A stretch of 64,000 bases of DNA from JAHDHW01 sp965277415 (GTDB taxonomy: Bacteria; Bacteroidota; Bacteroidia; Chitinophagales; Saprospiraceae). A model generated the notes under the pieces. That model did no database searches and was not told the origin of the DNA. It saw nothing but the letters and a program-made list of their open reading frames with translations. This document shows, in pieces, positions 17,312-26,555 of this stretch. Positions within the stretch are counted from its first letter, which is position 1. Each line of letters starts with the position of its first letter. The DNA is taken from contig CBDICS010000035.1 in assembly GCA_965277415.1 (NCBI GenBank), positions 29,294 through 93,293 on the forward strand, read 5' to 3'. Position numbers and translations under genes: made by a program.

Positions 17312-18346
17312 ATGATAGAGCTTACAAAATTAATTGAGGAGTATAATAAATCTCCTGAGATATTTCAAGCAGGAAGATACTGGAAAGCATATGAAAATAG
17401 AATAATTAATGAAATAAGAAAAGCAGACATTGAGGAATTAAGAAGTGGTAAATATCCAATTTTTGCCACTTTTGGATTCAATGAAACAGTCTATTTTTAT
17501 CATCCAAGTCAGCCATTTTACAAAAAAATCATCCAAAAAATCATTAGATATTTTTTTATTACTGATAAACACAATTTACCATACTCACTCTGTCTGTCAG
17601 ATATAAGAGAAATGGCGTATAATCATTGCATGCTTCAAGGTAAGTTAGCAAACATTAAATCGATTTCTGAAATAGAGGTTAGCACATTTGGGAAGCCTGA
17701 AGATTTATTTGAAATAAAGGGTAAAAAATACACGATGGCTTTTCTCTCTTATTATATTAGATTATGTTATGCTCAAAAATATTTACAATTGGAGGGAAAT
17801 GAAATTGTAATAGAGTTGGGTTCAGGCTCAGGACATCAAGTTGAAGTACTCAAAAAAGTATTTCCTGATTTAACAATACTCTGTTTTGATTTACCTTATG
17901 GACTTTATTTGTGTTATAAATATCTACACATGGCTTTAGGTGAAGAATTTGTAGTTAATCCTTTACAGGCAATCGAAACAACAGACTTAACGAATATTGA
18001 AAAAGGCAAAGTGCATATGTTTGGTAATTGGCAATTCCCATTACTTCAAAATTTTAAATTTGACGTATTCTGGAATGCTGCTAGCTTTGGAGAGATGGAA
18101 CCCCACATTGTTAAAAACTATTTAAAATACATTTTAAAAGGCTGCCAAGCCATTTATCTTTTACAAGCAAGGCACGGTAAGGAAAGTTATAAAAACAAGG
18201 GTGTCGTAACTCCAATTAGATTTGAAGATTATACCCCCATGTTGAATGGTTTTACATTGATAGATGATTCTGAGGCATACAAAGCACACAAAAAATTATC
18301 TCAAAGTGGAGGGTACTTCCAGGCGGTTTGGAAAAAGAGCAACTAG
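17312..18346 (+). CDS. Putative sugar O-methyltransferase
   Basis: 344 residues, cytosolic. The Rossmann-type SAM-binding motif I is clear (EIVIELGSGSGHQVEVLKKV, about 167-186), with the acidic end of strand 2 in TILCFDLP. The overall layout, with the motif in mid-protein and the closing QSGGYFQAVWKK, fits the putative sugar O-methyltransferase family often found with glycan loci. No glycan genes are adjacent. It is flanked on both sides by ATAACA-type motifs (17287 and 18352), suggesting it was carried as a mobile cassette; this is inference. Confidence 0.75.
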   Translation: MIELTKLIEEYNKSPEIFQAGRYWKAYENRIINEIRKADIEELRSGKYPIFATFGFNETVYFYHPSQPFYKKIIQKIIRYFFITDKHNLPYSLCLSDIREMAYNHCMLQGKLANIKSISEIEVSTFGKPEDLFEIKGKKYTMAFLSYYIRLCYAQKYLQLEGNEIVIELGSGSGHQVEVLKKVFPDLTILCFDLPYGLYLCYKYLHMALGEEFVVNPLQAIETTDLTNIEKGKVHMFGNWQFPLLQNFKFDVFWNAASFGEMEPHIVKNYLKYILKGCQAIYLLQARHGKESYKNKGVVTPIRFEDYTPMLNGFTLIDDSEAYKAHKKLSQSGGYFQAVWKKSN

Positions 18347-18633
18347 AATACGAGTTATAACAATGTGTTTTTCATATTCAGACAAAATAAATTGTACTAT
18401 TTTTTTGATGCATAGTGTTATTTTTAATACATGTCAAAAGAGTATGAATAAATTTGTTTTGAACGACATTTAAAACACTCATTTTATTTTACCTTGAGCG
18501 ATCTTTCGATTAAAGATTCATGCCTAATATTTTCTTTTCAAATTATATATTGTAATATTAAGGGTCAGTTTAAATTCAGCAGGTTATTATCAAAATAGAG
18601 CTATCTCATTAGTTAACCTTAATTATAAGTGTA

Positions 18634-19611
18634 ATGAGTCAAGCTATTTTTAATAATCACCAGAATGCAGTAGCCATTCTTTTACATAAAAGTCAGCGAT
18701 CTATTGATATCGCAATGTGTTGGTTTACGAATCCATTACTCTTTTCCATTTTGCTTAAAAAAGCTAAGGCGGGCGTTCATATACGCTTAGTTATTCAATT
18801 TGATCAAGCTAATTTCCATCCGAAGGGATTGCCCTTTTTTCAATTAGATAGGTTTGGAGGTTTGATTAAAGCTTATCACCAAAAAGAATTAATGCATCAT
18901 AAATTTGCAATCCTTGATGGCGAAATATTACTTACTGGTTCTTATAATTGGACAGGAACCCAACATGTCGAAAATGTATTGGTGATTGAGCAGTCAGATT
19001 TAATTCAAGGATACCTATCAGAATTTGAAAAACTTTGGACTAATGCAAAATCATTGAGCGATCTTGCAAATAAGAAAGCGAAAAAGCCTGATTTCCAAAA
19101 GTTATTCAAACCTATTACCTGGGATATTCAAGACCTTCGACATGCTATTATCTTGAAAGGCGCAAAGGTTTGGGTATCTGTTTTTAAAGAAAAAGAAATA
19201 TTAATTTGGAATCAGTGTGTACAACTTCAACGGCATTTTCTAAAAGTGAAAACTAAATTTTTTAGTTCTAATCAAGAAGATTGGAATGCTGATGCCTTTA
19301 AAGAATGGATTCAAAAATTGAATCTTAGTCAAATGCGAATCCTCAAAAACTACTGTATAAGAATGGAAACCCATGACCTTATTCTAGCAGTGACTTCAAA
19401 TGGGGAATTGCTTGGAGTTGGAATGGTTGGCTCTACTCCTATACCAAGCCATTTAGACGCATACCCTTTCGCACGTTTTGTACAATGGTTTGAATTTTTG
19501 GATGATGCTAAATCTATAGAGCGATTGCCTTGTACACCTTTTGGACGATTCCGAGGATCAGGATTGCAAATACTGAGTTTGTTTAAAGATAGAAAAAAGT
19601 CGGCTGCTTGA
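18634..19611 (+). CDS. Phospholipase D-like (single HKD) protein
   Basis: 325 residues. The N-terminal ~150 form a PLD-like nuclease/lipase domain with one HxK(x)4D motif, His88-Lys90-Asp95 (HHKFAILDGEILLTGSYNWT), including the GSYN follow-up. Single-HKD enzymes act as dimers (Nuc, mitoPLD-type endonucleases). No signal peptide, so cytosolic. The C-terminal half is of unknown fold. It is convergent with the Pif1-like helicase gene 110 bases away, so a DNA or RNA role is plausible but unproven. Confidence 0.8.
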   Translation: MSQAIFNNHQNAVAILLHKSQRSIDIAMCWFTNPLLFSILLKKAKAGVHIRLVIQFDQANFHPKGLPFFQLDRFGGLIKAYHQKELMHHKFAILDGEILLTGSYNWTGTQHVENVLVIEQSDLIQGYLSEFEKLWTNAKSLSDLANKKAKKPDFQKLFKPITWDIQDLRHAIILKGAKVWVSVFKEKEILIWNQCVQLQRHFLKVKTKFFSSNQEDWNADAFKEWIQKLNLSQMRILKNYCIRMETHDLILAVTSNGELLGVGMVGSTPIPSHLDAYPFARFVQWFEFLDDAKSIERLPCTPFGRFRGSGLQILSLFKDRKKSAA

Positions 19612-19722
19612 TGCGCTATCCTTTAATCATAGCAATCGCAAGATTCTATTTGACTTTTGTGCCTTCGAGTCTTTGTGGCAAAATAGAAATAGCAATTTTT
19701 AGTCATCAATTGCCACACTACA

Positions 19723-22176
19723 TCAGGCCTTCATAAAAGCCCTAACCATCCGAATTTCCCCATAAGAATAGTCATCTCCAACTTTTGCTTTTATCTCTGA
19801 GAGGGTATCTACTTCCAGATCTTTTAAAAGCGAAATCAGTTTTTCAACTTTTTCTTTTTCGATTAATTCATAAATACTCAAATCACCTGAACCAATAAAA
19901 TGGGAGAGATGACCTTCGATAGTCGTCCGAACAAAACCGCGCTCTTTTGCAATTTCATCAATCGTCTTACCTGTTTTGAACAGATTGAAACTAATCTCTT
20001 TAGTATTACTTACTTTTGGTTTGACGATTTCTTCCTTTTCTTCTTCTTCAAACTGATTTCGTAAGCCAGTATCAATTTGTTTTTCAGTACAATAATTTTC
20101 TACCATCTCAAGAATCTCTTCTCCAAATTGTTGTACTTTTTTAGGACCAATTCCCTTTACTCGTTTTAGATTTTTAGCATCTGTTGGTAAACTGTTGACA
20201 ATACCTATCAATGCTTTGGTTGACAGTATTCTATAGAGTGGCACATCTAGATCGACGCCTGTTGTCTTGCGCCAGGATACTAACATAGCATTGAGTATTG
20301 GATGTGGGACGGAGATTACTTCTTTTTTTACCCTCGGAGTATTTTTTATTGATTTTTGATAATCTAATTCAGCATTTGATTTAGTTCGATTATATAGATG
20401 AGTAGAAAAACCATTGAAGGAAGATTCGAAGCAAATATTTTGAGTAAAGAGCGCTTGCTGTAAAGCCTCCATCTTATCCTTGGCCGTTTTTTTTACAGCT
20501 TGATTATCTGTCAAAATGGGAATCTTTTGAGCGGCAGGTATTAATTCAATTTTTAATTGATCTGAAAAATAATGACTCGCTTTTTTAATTCGATCCTGTA
20601 AAGCATCATTGTCTTCAGGTAGTGAAGCTTGATTAAAATATTTTAGTAATTGCGCCTGAAATTTATCACTAACCGAAAAAACAGATGCTTCGGCCTGACT
20701 TATTAAGGTATTCAGTCGACTAATACCATCTCCTTGTAAAGAATGCTCATTTTCTAGAAAAATTCGATTTAGTTGAGCAAGATGATTTCTAACTATTTTT
20801 AAACCAAACAACTCCTTTATAAGTGCTTGTTGATATTGATGTTTGGAAGCTTCAAGATGATCCTCATTAGGCGCATTTTGATCGGCTTCTTTTGTGTAGC
20901 GTTTCACAACTTGATCTGTACGTACACTTGAAGGATTGATCTTTGTTCGCAAAACCATTCCTTCAAAACTTTTACAACGACTTAGTGCTACATAGACCTG
21001 GCCATGAGCAAAAGCGGCCTGGGCATCAATGATTGCACGTTCGAAAGTAAGACCTTGACTCTTATGGATAGTAATGGCCCAAGCAGCTTTTAAAGGAATC
21101 TGTCTAAAGATGCCGACTACTTCTTCTGTAAGTTCTTTGCTTTTTTCATTTAGATTATATTTCATATTATGCCACTCAAGGGGAGAAACAGGAATATCAA
21201 AATGGTCTCCTTTACAATGTACATGGATACTGTCTTTATTGATTTTAACGATTTGCCCAATCTTACCATTATAATATAGTTTGTCTTGCGAAAGGTCATT
21301 TTTCACAAACATGACCTGAGCACCGAGCTTGAATTCTAAAACCTCATCTGTAGGGTAGGAGTGAGGAGGAAAATTGCCTTCTATTTCTGCTTTATATCTA
21401 AATACTTTTTCGCTTAAAGCATCTAGTTTTTCTTTATTAATTTTTTGAGCACTTGCATTATGTGAAGTCAGGATAATATAACCTTCTTCATCAGCGGGTT
21501 TAAAATCAGGTCGAAAACGACTGTTCAATAATTCAAGTACTTCATTGTCTAATTTATTATTTCGTACATTATTAAGTAATTGAATGAATTGGCTATCCGC
21601 TTGTCGATAGATATGCTTTAATTCAATTGTTATTGGATTCGTTTTTTGCAAAGCGAGGCTTCCAAAAAAATAAAGCGTCTGATAATGACTAGCGAGCAGT
21701 TGTTGTTCTTCTCGTTTGACAACAGGAGGCAATTGATGCAAATCTCCTACCATGAGGAGTTGAACGCCACCGAAAGGATAGCGGTAATCACGATAACGTC
21801 TAAGTACTTCATCAATAGCATCAAGGAGATCAGCGCGAACCATACTGATTTCGTCTATGACCAGTAAGTCGAGACTTTTAATCAGGTTTATTTTTTTACG
21901 ATTGAAACGTTTCTTCTTTAGTTCCTCTTGAGTTTGACCAGGTATTTTAGGTCCAAAGGAGAGTTGAAAAAATGAATGTATAGTCATCCCTCCAGCATTA
22001 ATAGCAGCGACTCCTGTTGGTGCTACAACAACCATACGTTTGATCTCTTCTTTTTTTATATTATGCAAAAAAGTCGTTTTCCCAGTTCCCGCTTTACCTG
22101 TTAGAAAGATATTTTTGTTGGTATAGCGAATATATTTATGAGCTAGGTCTATTTGTGGGTTTGATGTTTTTTCCAT
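19723..22176 (-). CDS. Pif1/RecD-type helicase with HRDC and helix-turn-helix domains
   Basis: 817 residues. The N-terminal superfamily 1B helicase core has Walker A GKAGTGKT (27-34), Walker B VIDEISM (106-112), APTGVAA, GDLHQLPPV, and the late motifs AWAITIHKSQGLTF and VYVALSRC. About residues 620-700 fit an HRDC domain ending in a helix-hairpin-helix (LKRVKGIGPKKVQQFGEEIL). About 725-775 fit the HTH found at the C terminus of this Bacteroidota helicase family (GKTIDEIAKERGFVRTTIEG). It likely unwinds 5'-tailed DNA or G-quadruplexes as Pif1 does. Confidence 0.88.
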   Translation of the reverse strand: MEKTSNPQIDLAHKYIRYTNKNIFLTGKAGTGKTTFLHNIKKEEIKRMVVVAPTGVAAINAGGMTIHSFFQLSFGPKIPGQTQEELKKKRFNRKKINLIKSLDLLVIDEISMVRADLLDAIDEVLRRYRDYRYPFGGVQLLMVGDLHQLPPVVKREEQQLLASHYQTLYFFGSLALQKTNPITIELKHIYRQADSQFIQLLNNVRNNKLDNEVLELLNSRFRPDFKPADEEGYIILTSHNASAQKINKEKLDALSEKVFRYKAEIEGNFPPHSYPTDEVLEFKLGAQVMFVKNDLSQDKLYYNGKIGQIVKINKDSIHVHCKGDHFDIPVSPLEWHNMKYNLNEKSKELTEEVVGIFRQIPLKAAWAITIHKSQGLTFERAIIDAQAAFAHGQVYVALSRCKSFEGMVLRTKINPSSVRTDQVVKRYTKEADQNAPNEDHLEASKHQYQQALIKELFGLKIVRNHLAQLNRIFLENEHSLQGDGISRLNTLISQAEASVFSVSDKFQAQLLKYFNQASLPEDNDALQDRIKKASHYFSDQLKIELIPAAQKIPILTDNQAVKKTAKDKMEALQQALFTQNICFESSFNGFSTHLYNRTKSNAELDYQKSIKNTPRVKKEVISVPHPILNAMLVSWRKTTGVDLDVPLYRILSTKALIGIVNSLPTDAKNLKRVKGIGPKKVQQFGEEILEMVENYCTEKQIDTGLRNQFEEEEKEEIVKPKVSNTKEISFNLFKTGKTIDEIAKERGFVRTTIEGHLSHFIGSGDLSIYELIEKEKVEKLISLLKDLEVDTLSEIKAKVGDDYSYGEIRMVRAFMKA

Positions 22177-22372
22177 TGGATTTATTTTTCAATGCCTCAT
22201 TTTTAGCTCGATTGCAAAAAGCATGCTTATTTTTCACACACTGTACTAACGCATCCTTTTAACAAAACTAGCTATTTTATACTAAAATTGAAGTTATTAA
22301 AAGGGATTAATAATAAACTATCATTAATTTTGTCCCCTCACTTATATAGACTCCTAAGTACCTGAAATTCCA

Positions 22373-22408
22373 TAAAAAAAAGCCACTATTTTTTAATAGC
22401 AGCTTTTC
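22373..22408 (-). terminator. Intrinsic terminator of the tail-fibre-like gene
   Basis: On the minus strand, AGCTGCTATT pairs with AATAGTGGCT (10 bp including two G-U pairs) over a short A loop and is followed by eight T. It lies about 35 bases past the stop of the minus-strand gene at 22445. Confidence 0.7.
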
Positions 22409-22444
22409 TAATTCCGTGTCCCTAAATATTATCTCTGACAATAT

Positions 22445-23287
22445 TTATTTTCCTATAGCAACCCAATAAAATTCTTGGCCACCTTTTAAGTCTTTATGAC
22501 GATTAATAGAAAACTCTGTTTTGTTTTTTCTTACAACAGGAAGTATATCTTGTCCACCTGATGAAGTTCTTGTGGTTACTACCGTATAACATTCTTTATC
22601 AAAGTTTTCAAGTCCCATAGTTTCAAAACTAAAAGTCTGTTGATCACTTGAAGTACTAAGCCCCATACCACCTTTCATCGTATAGCCGCCTCCAATAGGG
22701 AAAGAAAAATTGCCTTGTATCGGATCACAATCACCAATTGCTATCCAGAAAAATTCTTCATCACCTGCAATACTATTATGTCGATTGACGGTAAAAGAAG
22801 TTGCATCAATTCGGACTACAGGAAGGATTGCTCTTCCGTTTTCTTCTCTCCGATTGGTAAGAACAGCATAACAATCTTTTGAAAAAGCAACTGGAAAAGT
22901 AATACGCTCATCTCCGTCTGTTGTTGTAAGTCCATTACCCCATTGAATCATTGCAACTGTCTTTCCATCTGGATTTACTTTAGAATAAGAAGGCCCCCCA
23001 TTTGAAGTAGAACCAATGGCCAACATATTAAAAGGATCGTTATGATCAATAGCACTTCTTCGATCAATAACATAACCTCTACTATCAGCAGAAGTAATAG
23101 AGAGTACATCGCGACCTTCAGAATTAGTTCTATTGACGATTACAGAAGGATTGATAGATTTAAACACTTCAGGGAAATTAAAAAGTTCATCTCCGTCTTT
23201 AGTAGAAACTGGTGTGTCCCACTGAATAAGTGCATTTTGAATCTTTTGAGATTTTTGAGTCTCTGTGGTTGTTTGAACATTTTCCAT
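22445..23287 (-). CDS. Triple-repeat protein resembling phage tail-fibre gp53-like / H-type lectin domains
   Basis: 280 residues from ATG 23287; the frame is open 50 codons further up, but that extension looks like non-coding sequence. Three tandem units of about 75-85 residues share the pattern IQW/KGG-(DGDE)-FP-F-V-NRR-GR-LPV-FTVNRH-FFWIAIG. Unit 2 (IQWGNGLTTTDGDERITFPV) is closest to the C-terminal domain of phage tail fibres (gp53-like) and to H-type lectins. No signal peptide, no phage genes around. It could be a sugar-binding, cell-surface or contractile-injection-related protein; the function is unknown. Confidence 0.65.
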   Translation of the reverse strand: MENVQTTTETQKSQKIQNALIQWDTPVSTKDGDELFNFPEVFKSINPSVIVNRTNSEGRDVLSITSADSRGYVIDRRSAIDHNDPFNMLAIGSTSNGGPSYSKVNPDGKTVAMIQWGNGLTTTDGDERITFPVAFSKDCYAVLTNRREENGRAILPVVRIDATSFTVNRHNSIAGDEEFFWIAIGDCDPIQGNFSFPIGGGYTMKGGMGLSTSSDQQTFSFETMGLENFDKECYTVVTTRTSSGGQDILPVVRKNKTEFSINRHKDLKGGQEFYWVAIGK

Positions 23288-23607
23288 AATTAATAAAATA
23301 TTTGAGGTTATAAAATAAACATGATTTTTGTTTGATTTTAATAAATCATGTTGGTTAAAAAATATACTGCAAATTGTCCCGAATTGGAGGACTTTGGTAA
23401 GCGTAGAATTATCCGAAATGAAAGAGTAGTAATTCAACTTGAATGCTTGGGTATTTTTACCTGTTTTAGGAGGGATACTTGTTTCAGCGCTTTTGGAAAA
23501 GAAATTATCATGTATTTTGCGTCTAAATTCTGTTGGAGAAATAATCTGATATTTCTTCTACAGAACTTAATTATTAATTCTTTTTTCAAAAACTAAAAAT
23601 CACAATC

Positions 23608-24078
23608 ATGAATTTTAAAACCCTTTTATTTCTTTGTTGTATTATTACTTTATTGCAAACCTGTAACTCAGGGTCTGCTTCTACTAATCAATTAAATGAT
23701 AGCGCTGCAAAAGAAAAATCTATTGTTCCTCAAATCTCAGATCCGGGTGGTTTACCTTCTCATGAAATAGGGAACGTTAGTGCAAAAGATTATATGAGTA
23801 GATACCAAGCTTATATTGATGGAATGAATCATACGGTGTCAAAAAATAATGCTACGGAATATCCTGATGCTGGAAAGAAATTAATTTATGGAGCTAAAGT
23901 TGACCGACTTGAATTATTCGAAATCCTTCAAGATTCTGACTCCGGAGATGATTTATATATAATGATGGGCATTATGCCAACAGACTCCACAGAAATGATT
24001 TTTGCATTAAACTCTAGTTCCGCACAAGAATGGTTATACTTCGATTTTACACAACCATGTCCTACTGCATGTCCTTAG
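23608..24078 (+). CDS. Lipoprotein of unknown function
   Basis: 156 residues. SPII signal with lipidated Cys19 (LLQTCNSG), then a Ser/Asn-rich linker. The mature part, including GLPSHEIGNVSAKDYMSRYQ and LELFEILQDSDSGDDLYIMM, matches no family I recognise. It ends in QPCPTACP, whose two cysteines could form a disulfide. It is transcribed away from the triple-repeat gene. The last bases of the gene overlap the left arm of an inverted-repeat element (24077). Confidence 0.7.
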   Translation: MNFKTLLFLCCIITLLQTCNSGSASTNQLNDSAAKEKSIVPQISDPGGLPSHEIGNVSAKDYMSRYQAYIDGMNHTVSKNNATEYPDAGKKLIYGAKVDRLELFEILQDSDSGDDLYIMMGIMPTDSTEMIFALNSSSAQEWLYFDFTQPCPTACP

Positions 24079-24315
24079 CTCGACTTTAGCCATTTGGTTT
24101 AGGTTATTCAATTTTGTCTACCTATTGGTTTTGATTATTGTCTTGATAATCAATGTCTTATAAGGCAAGGTAATTTGAATTGTTCACCTGGTTTAGGTGA
24201 ATTTACTTTTTACACAGTAAGTGTTTTTGTATGACTGTGCATAAAGTTGCTCTAATCACTTGTAAGTCATTTAAAACATTACTAAGCTGAAGTTGGAAAT
24301 GGCTAAAGTCGAGCT
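24077..24315. repeat. 239-bp element with perfect 19-bp inverted ends
   Basis: AGCTCGACTTTAGCCATTT (24077-24095) and its exact reverse complement (24297-24315) bound an AT-rich stretch with no open frame. One more copy of the right arm lies at 54251-54269 after the CHAT gene. This is MITE-like. With the palindrome that follows, it occupies most of the 578-base gap 24079-24656. Confidence 0.75.
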
Positions 24316-24372
24316 TAGTACACTGTAAAATAAAAATAAGTAGTGTCCGGTTTTGTGTTTTCTTTTTTAGGT

Positions 24373-24486
24373 AGAAAATATTGAATCATGAATGTCCAAT
24401 ATTCAATTTTGAATAGAAAGCCCGAGTAATCAGTAGGCTCTAAATTCAATATTCATGATTCGATATTGGATAATCAATATTTTTCC
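24373..24486. repeat. Imperfect palindrome of TATTGAATCATGAAT type
   Basis: AATATTGAATCATGAAT near 24377 pairs with ATTCATGATTCGATATT near 24451 (one mismatch in 17). ATTCAATTTTGAAT-like AT-rich dyads lie inside. It could fold as one long weak hairpin between the element above and the SRPBCC gene promoter. Confidence 0.5.
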
Positions 24487-24597
24487 AATTTAAAAAATAG
24501 ACAGTTTTTATTTTACACTGTCCTTAGGACTGAGATATTTTGAAGACATATTTTGCCATGAGGAGTGAATGAAACATAAAGCAACAAAAAGTATTAA

Positions 24598-24633
24598 TTT
24601 GTTTTTTAATGTAAAGAATATGTTTTAAATTTG
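24598..24633 (+). promoter_or_regulatory. Bacteroidota-type promoter of the SRPBCC-GyrI gene
   Basis: TTTG (24598-24601) and TAAATTTG (24626-24633) match the Bacteroidota sigma-ABfr boxes TTTG and TAnnTTTG, with a spacer of 24, slightly longer than usual. The ATG lies 23 bases downstream. Confidence 0.5.
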
Positions 24634-24656
24634 TATTTCAAATAAATTCTTCAATC

Positions 24657-25580
24657 ATGCCAAAATTTAACGTACAAAAGTCAATCACTATTAACGCTTC
24701 TGCTGGAAAAGTATTTGATGTCATTAGCGATTTTCACCACTGGCCAGTATGGTCTCCTTGGTTAGTTTCTGAACCAGAAGCAAAAGTAGACATAGATGAA
24801 GATGGCCAATATTATGAGTGGCTTGGCAATCGGGTCGGGTCAGGAAATATGAAGGTCAAGCAAGCTACTGCTCCGAATACAATAGATTACGATTTAAATT
24901 TCTTAAAACCTTGGAAATCTTCTTCCAAAGTGAAATTTGAATGTAAGGCTAAAGGAAATGATACGGAAGTTATTTGGTCTATGGATAGTAGCTTGCCTTG
25001 GTTTATGTTTTGGATGAAAAAGATGATGATCGCCTTTATAGGCGCTGATTATGATCGAGGATTAAATATGTTGAAGGAATATGTTGAAGATGGTAAAGTA
25101 AATTCAAACTTGGATTTTATTGGTCATACACAATATGAAGGATGTCAGTATATAGGAATTAAGAGAGAAACGTCTATGGATAAATTTGGCCCGGAAATGC
25201 AACAAGATTTTGAAAAGATGATGGCTTATTGTGAAGAAAATGGATTGGAAATATTTAGTCCTCCCTTTTCAATATACCATAAATTTGATATGGTAAAAAA
25301 TAAAGTGAACTATACTGGTGGAGTGCCTTTGAACAATATCCCTGATAATCTACCAGCTGATTTTATAAAAGGAGAAATTCCTGCAACTACAGTTTATAAA
25401 CTTCGACATAAAGGTGCTTACAAGCATTTGGGAAATGCTTGGTCAACGATGTATGCTATGCATCGAAATAAAGAAATCAAACCTATTAAAAAGATTCACC
25501 CTTTTGAACTTTATATGAATAGTCCAAAGGATGTATCTGAAGAAGAATTGATTACAGATGTTTGTTTTGCCGTGAAATAA
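24657..25580 (+). CDS. SRPBCC domain fused to GyrI-like domain
   Basis: 307 residues. The N-terminal ~145 are a START/SRPBCC (polyketide-cyclase-like) domain: SITINASAGKVFDVISDFHHW at the start, then HWPVWSPW, and DYDRGLNMLKEYVE at the end of its long helix. From about 155 a GyrI-like (AraC effector-binding type) domain follows, with YEGCQYIGIKRETS, VPLNNIPDN, and GAYKHLGNAWSTMYAM. Both halves bind small hydrophobic ligands in other proteins, so a cytosolic small-molecule binding or processing role is likely. A bidirectional hairpin follows the gene. Confidence 0.85.
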   Translation: MPKFNVQKSITINASAGKVFDVISDFHHWPVWSPWLVSEPEAKVDIDEDGQYYEWLGNRVGSGNMKVKQATAPNTIDYDLNFLKPWKSSSKVKFECKAKGNDTEVIWSMDSSLPWFMFWMKKMMIAFIGADYDRGLNMLKEYVEDGKVNSNLDFIGHTQYEGCQYIGIKRETSMDKFGPEMQQDFEKMMAYCEENGLEIFSPPFSIYHKFDMVKNKVNYTGGVPLNNIPDNLPADFIKGEIPATTVYKLRHKGAYKHLGNAWSTMYAMHRNKEIKPIKKIHPFELYMNSPKDVSEEELITDVCFAVK

Positions 25581-25615
25581 GGATAAGGCAATTATGATAA
25601 GAGCGTAGAGGAAAC

Positions 25616-25662
25616 ATCATTTGTTACTAGTAGACGTTTAAAAATGGCTAGTGACAAATGAT
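25616..25662. terminator. Bidirectional hairpin between convergent genes
   Basis: ATCATTTGTTACTAG (25616-25630) and CTAGTGACAAATGAT (25648-25662) form a 15-bp stem with one G-U pair. It is placed between the convergent SRPBCC and SDR genes, 7 bases before the end of the latter. Confidence 0.65.
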
Positions 25663-25668
25663 CCATTA

Positions 25669-26319
25669 TTACTTTTTTATATCCCAATTTTCCAAGATCT
25701 TTTCTTTTGATCCGTTCATCCCAATGTTAAACATAGCTTGAGCTAAGACTTCTGAAGTGATCATACCTTTAGGATAGATCATATTCATCAAAGGATATAA
25801 ATGTCGCATTAATCGGTAAGAGAAATTTGGCTCATTCCGCTTTTCTACTGGATAGATATAGCCTGGTCGAAAAATATGTAGTGACTCAAAATGCTTGATC
25901 AAATAGTTTTCGGCCATTCCTTTATAACGAGCAAAGGATACCCTGCTTTTTTCTTTAGGATCAGCTCCATTGCCACTTAGGAAGCAAAAACGAGCTTTGG
26001 GACTATGTATTTTCAAAGCATCTGCAAAAGCGTTTGTATAATCAACTGTAATGATTTTAAATAAATCATCTTTTACTTGTCCCGTGTAGACACCTAAACA
26101 GAAATAGACGGTATCTACATGCTGGAAATGTTTGTTTAGGCCAGAGAAATTCAAAAAATCGCTGTGAATGACTTCTACTAGTTTAGGATGGTCTATACCT
26201 GTAGGTTTTCTAGACAAAGAGACAACTTGTTCTATTTGTTCACTTTTTAAACAGTTTTTAAGAATAATACCGCCAATCATTCCAGTTGCACCAGTAAGTA
26301 GAACTTTTTTTTTGCTCAT
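25669..26319 (-). CDS. Atypical short-chain dehydrogenase / NAD(P)-binding protein
   Basis: 216 residues. Rossmann signature TGATGMIG (9-16) at the N terminus, then DTVYFCLGVYTGQ and FCFLSGNGADP. The usual catalytic YxxxK is absent; the position reads ARYKGMAENYL, as in atypical SDRs related to HTATIP2/oxidoreductase-like proteins. The closing RPGYIYP motif fits epimerase-like members. Cytosolic; substrate unknown. It lies upstream of hairpin array copy 2 and reads toward the SRPBCC-GyrI gene. Confidence 0.8.
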   Translation of the reverse strand: MSKKKVLLTGATGMIGGIILKNCLKSEQIEQVVSLSRKPTGIDHPKLVEVIHSDFLNFSGLNKHFQHVDTVYFCLGVYTGQVKDDLFKIITVDYTNAFADALKIHSPKARFCFLSGNGADPKEKSRVSFARYKGMAENYLIKHFESLHIFRPGYIYPVEKRNEPNFSYRLMRHLYPLMNMIYPKGMITSEVLAQAMFNIGMNGSKEKILENWDIKK

Positions 26320-26407
26320 AAAAAATAAAATTTAAAGACATATAGTAATTGCAAGATTAGCATACTTTTTAAGTAAAGGACTAATACTGCGTATGCTAGA
26401 AGCAGTG

Positions 26408-26505
26408 CTTCACAAGACCGAAGGTCGATCACAAGCGAAGTGATCACTAAATCACATAGTCCATAAGACTGATCATCACATCACAAGCGAAGCGATCATC
26501 ATAAC
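26408..26505. repeat. Hairpin-GATC array, copy 2
   Basis: Units GACCGAAGGTCGATCAC, AAGCGAAGTGATCAC, AGTCCATAAGACTGATCATC and AAGCGAAGCGATCATC. It occupies the intergenic gap between the SDR and PhnA-type genes. Confidence 0.75.
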
Positions 26506-26555
26506 ACAAATCTGAAATACTTTCTTGCAATTGTATACTATGTTTGGACATATGC

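Noticed and set aside
23348..23596. 82-codon plus-strand frame in the gap between the triple-repeat gene and the lipoprotein gene
   Set aside because: No recognisable domain; it overlaps the upstream open extension of the minus-strand gene; likely non-coding.
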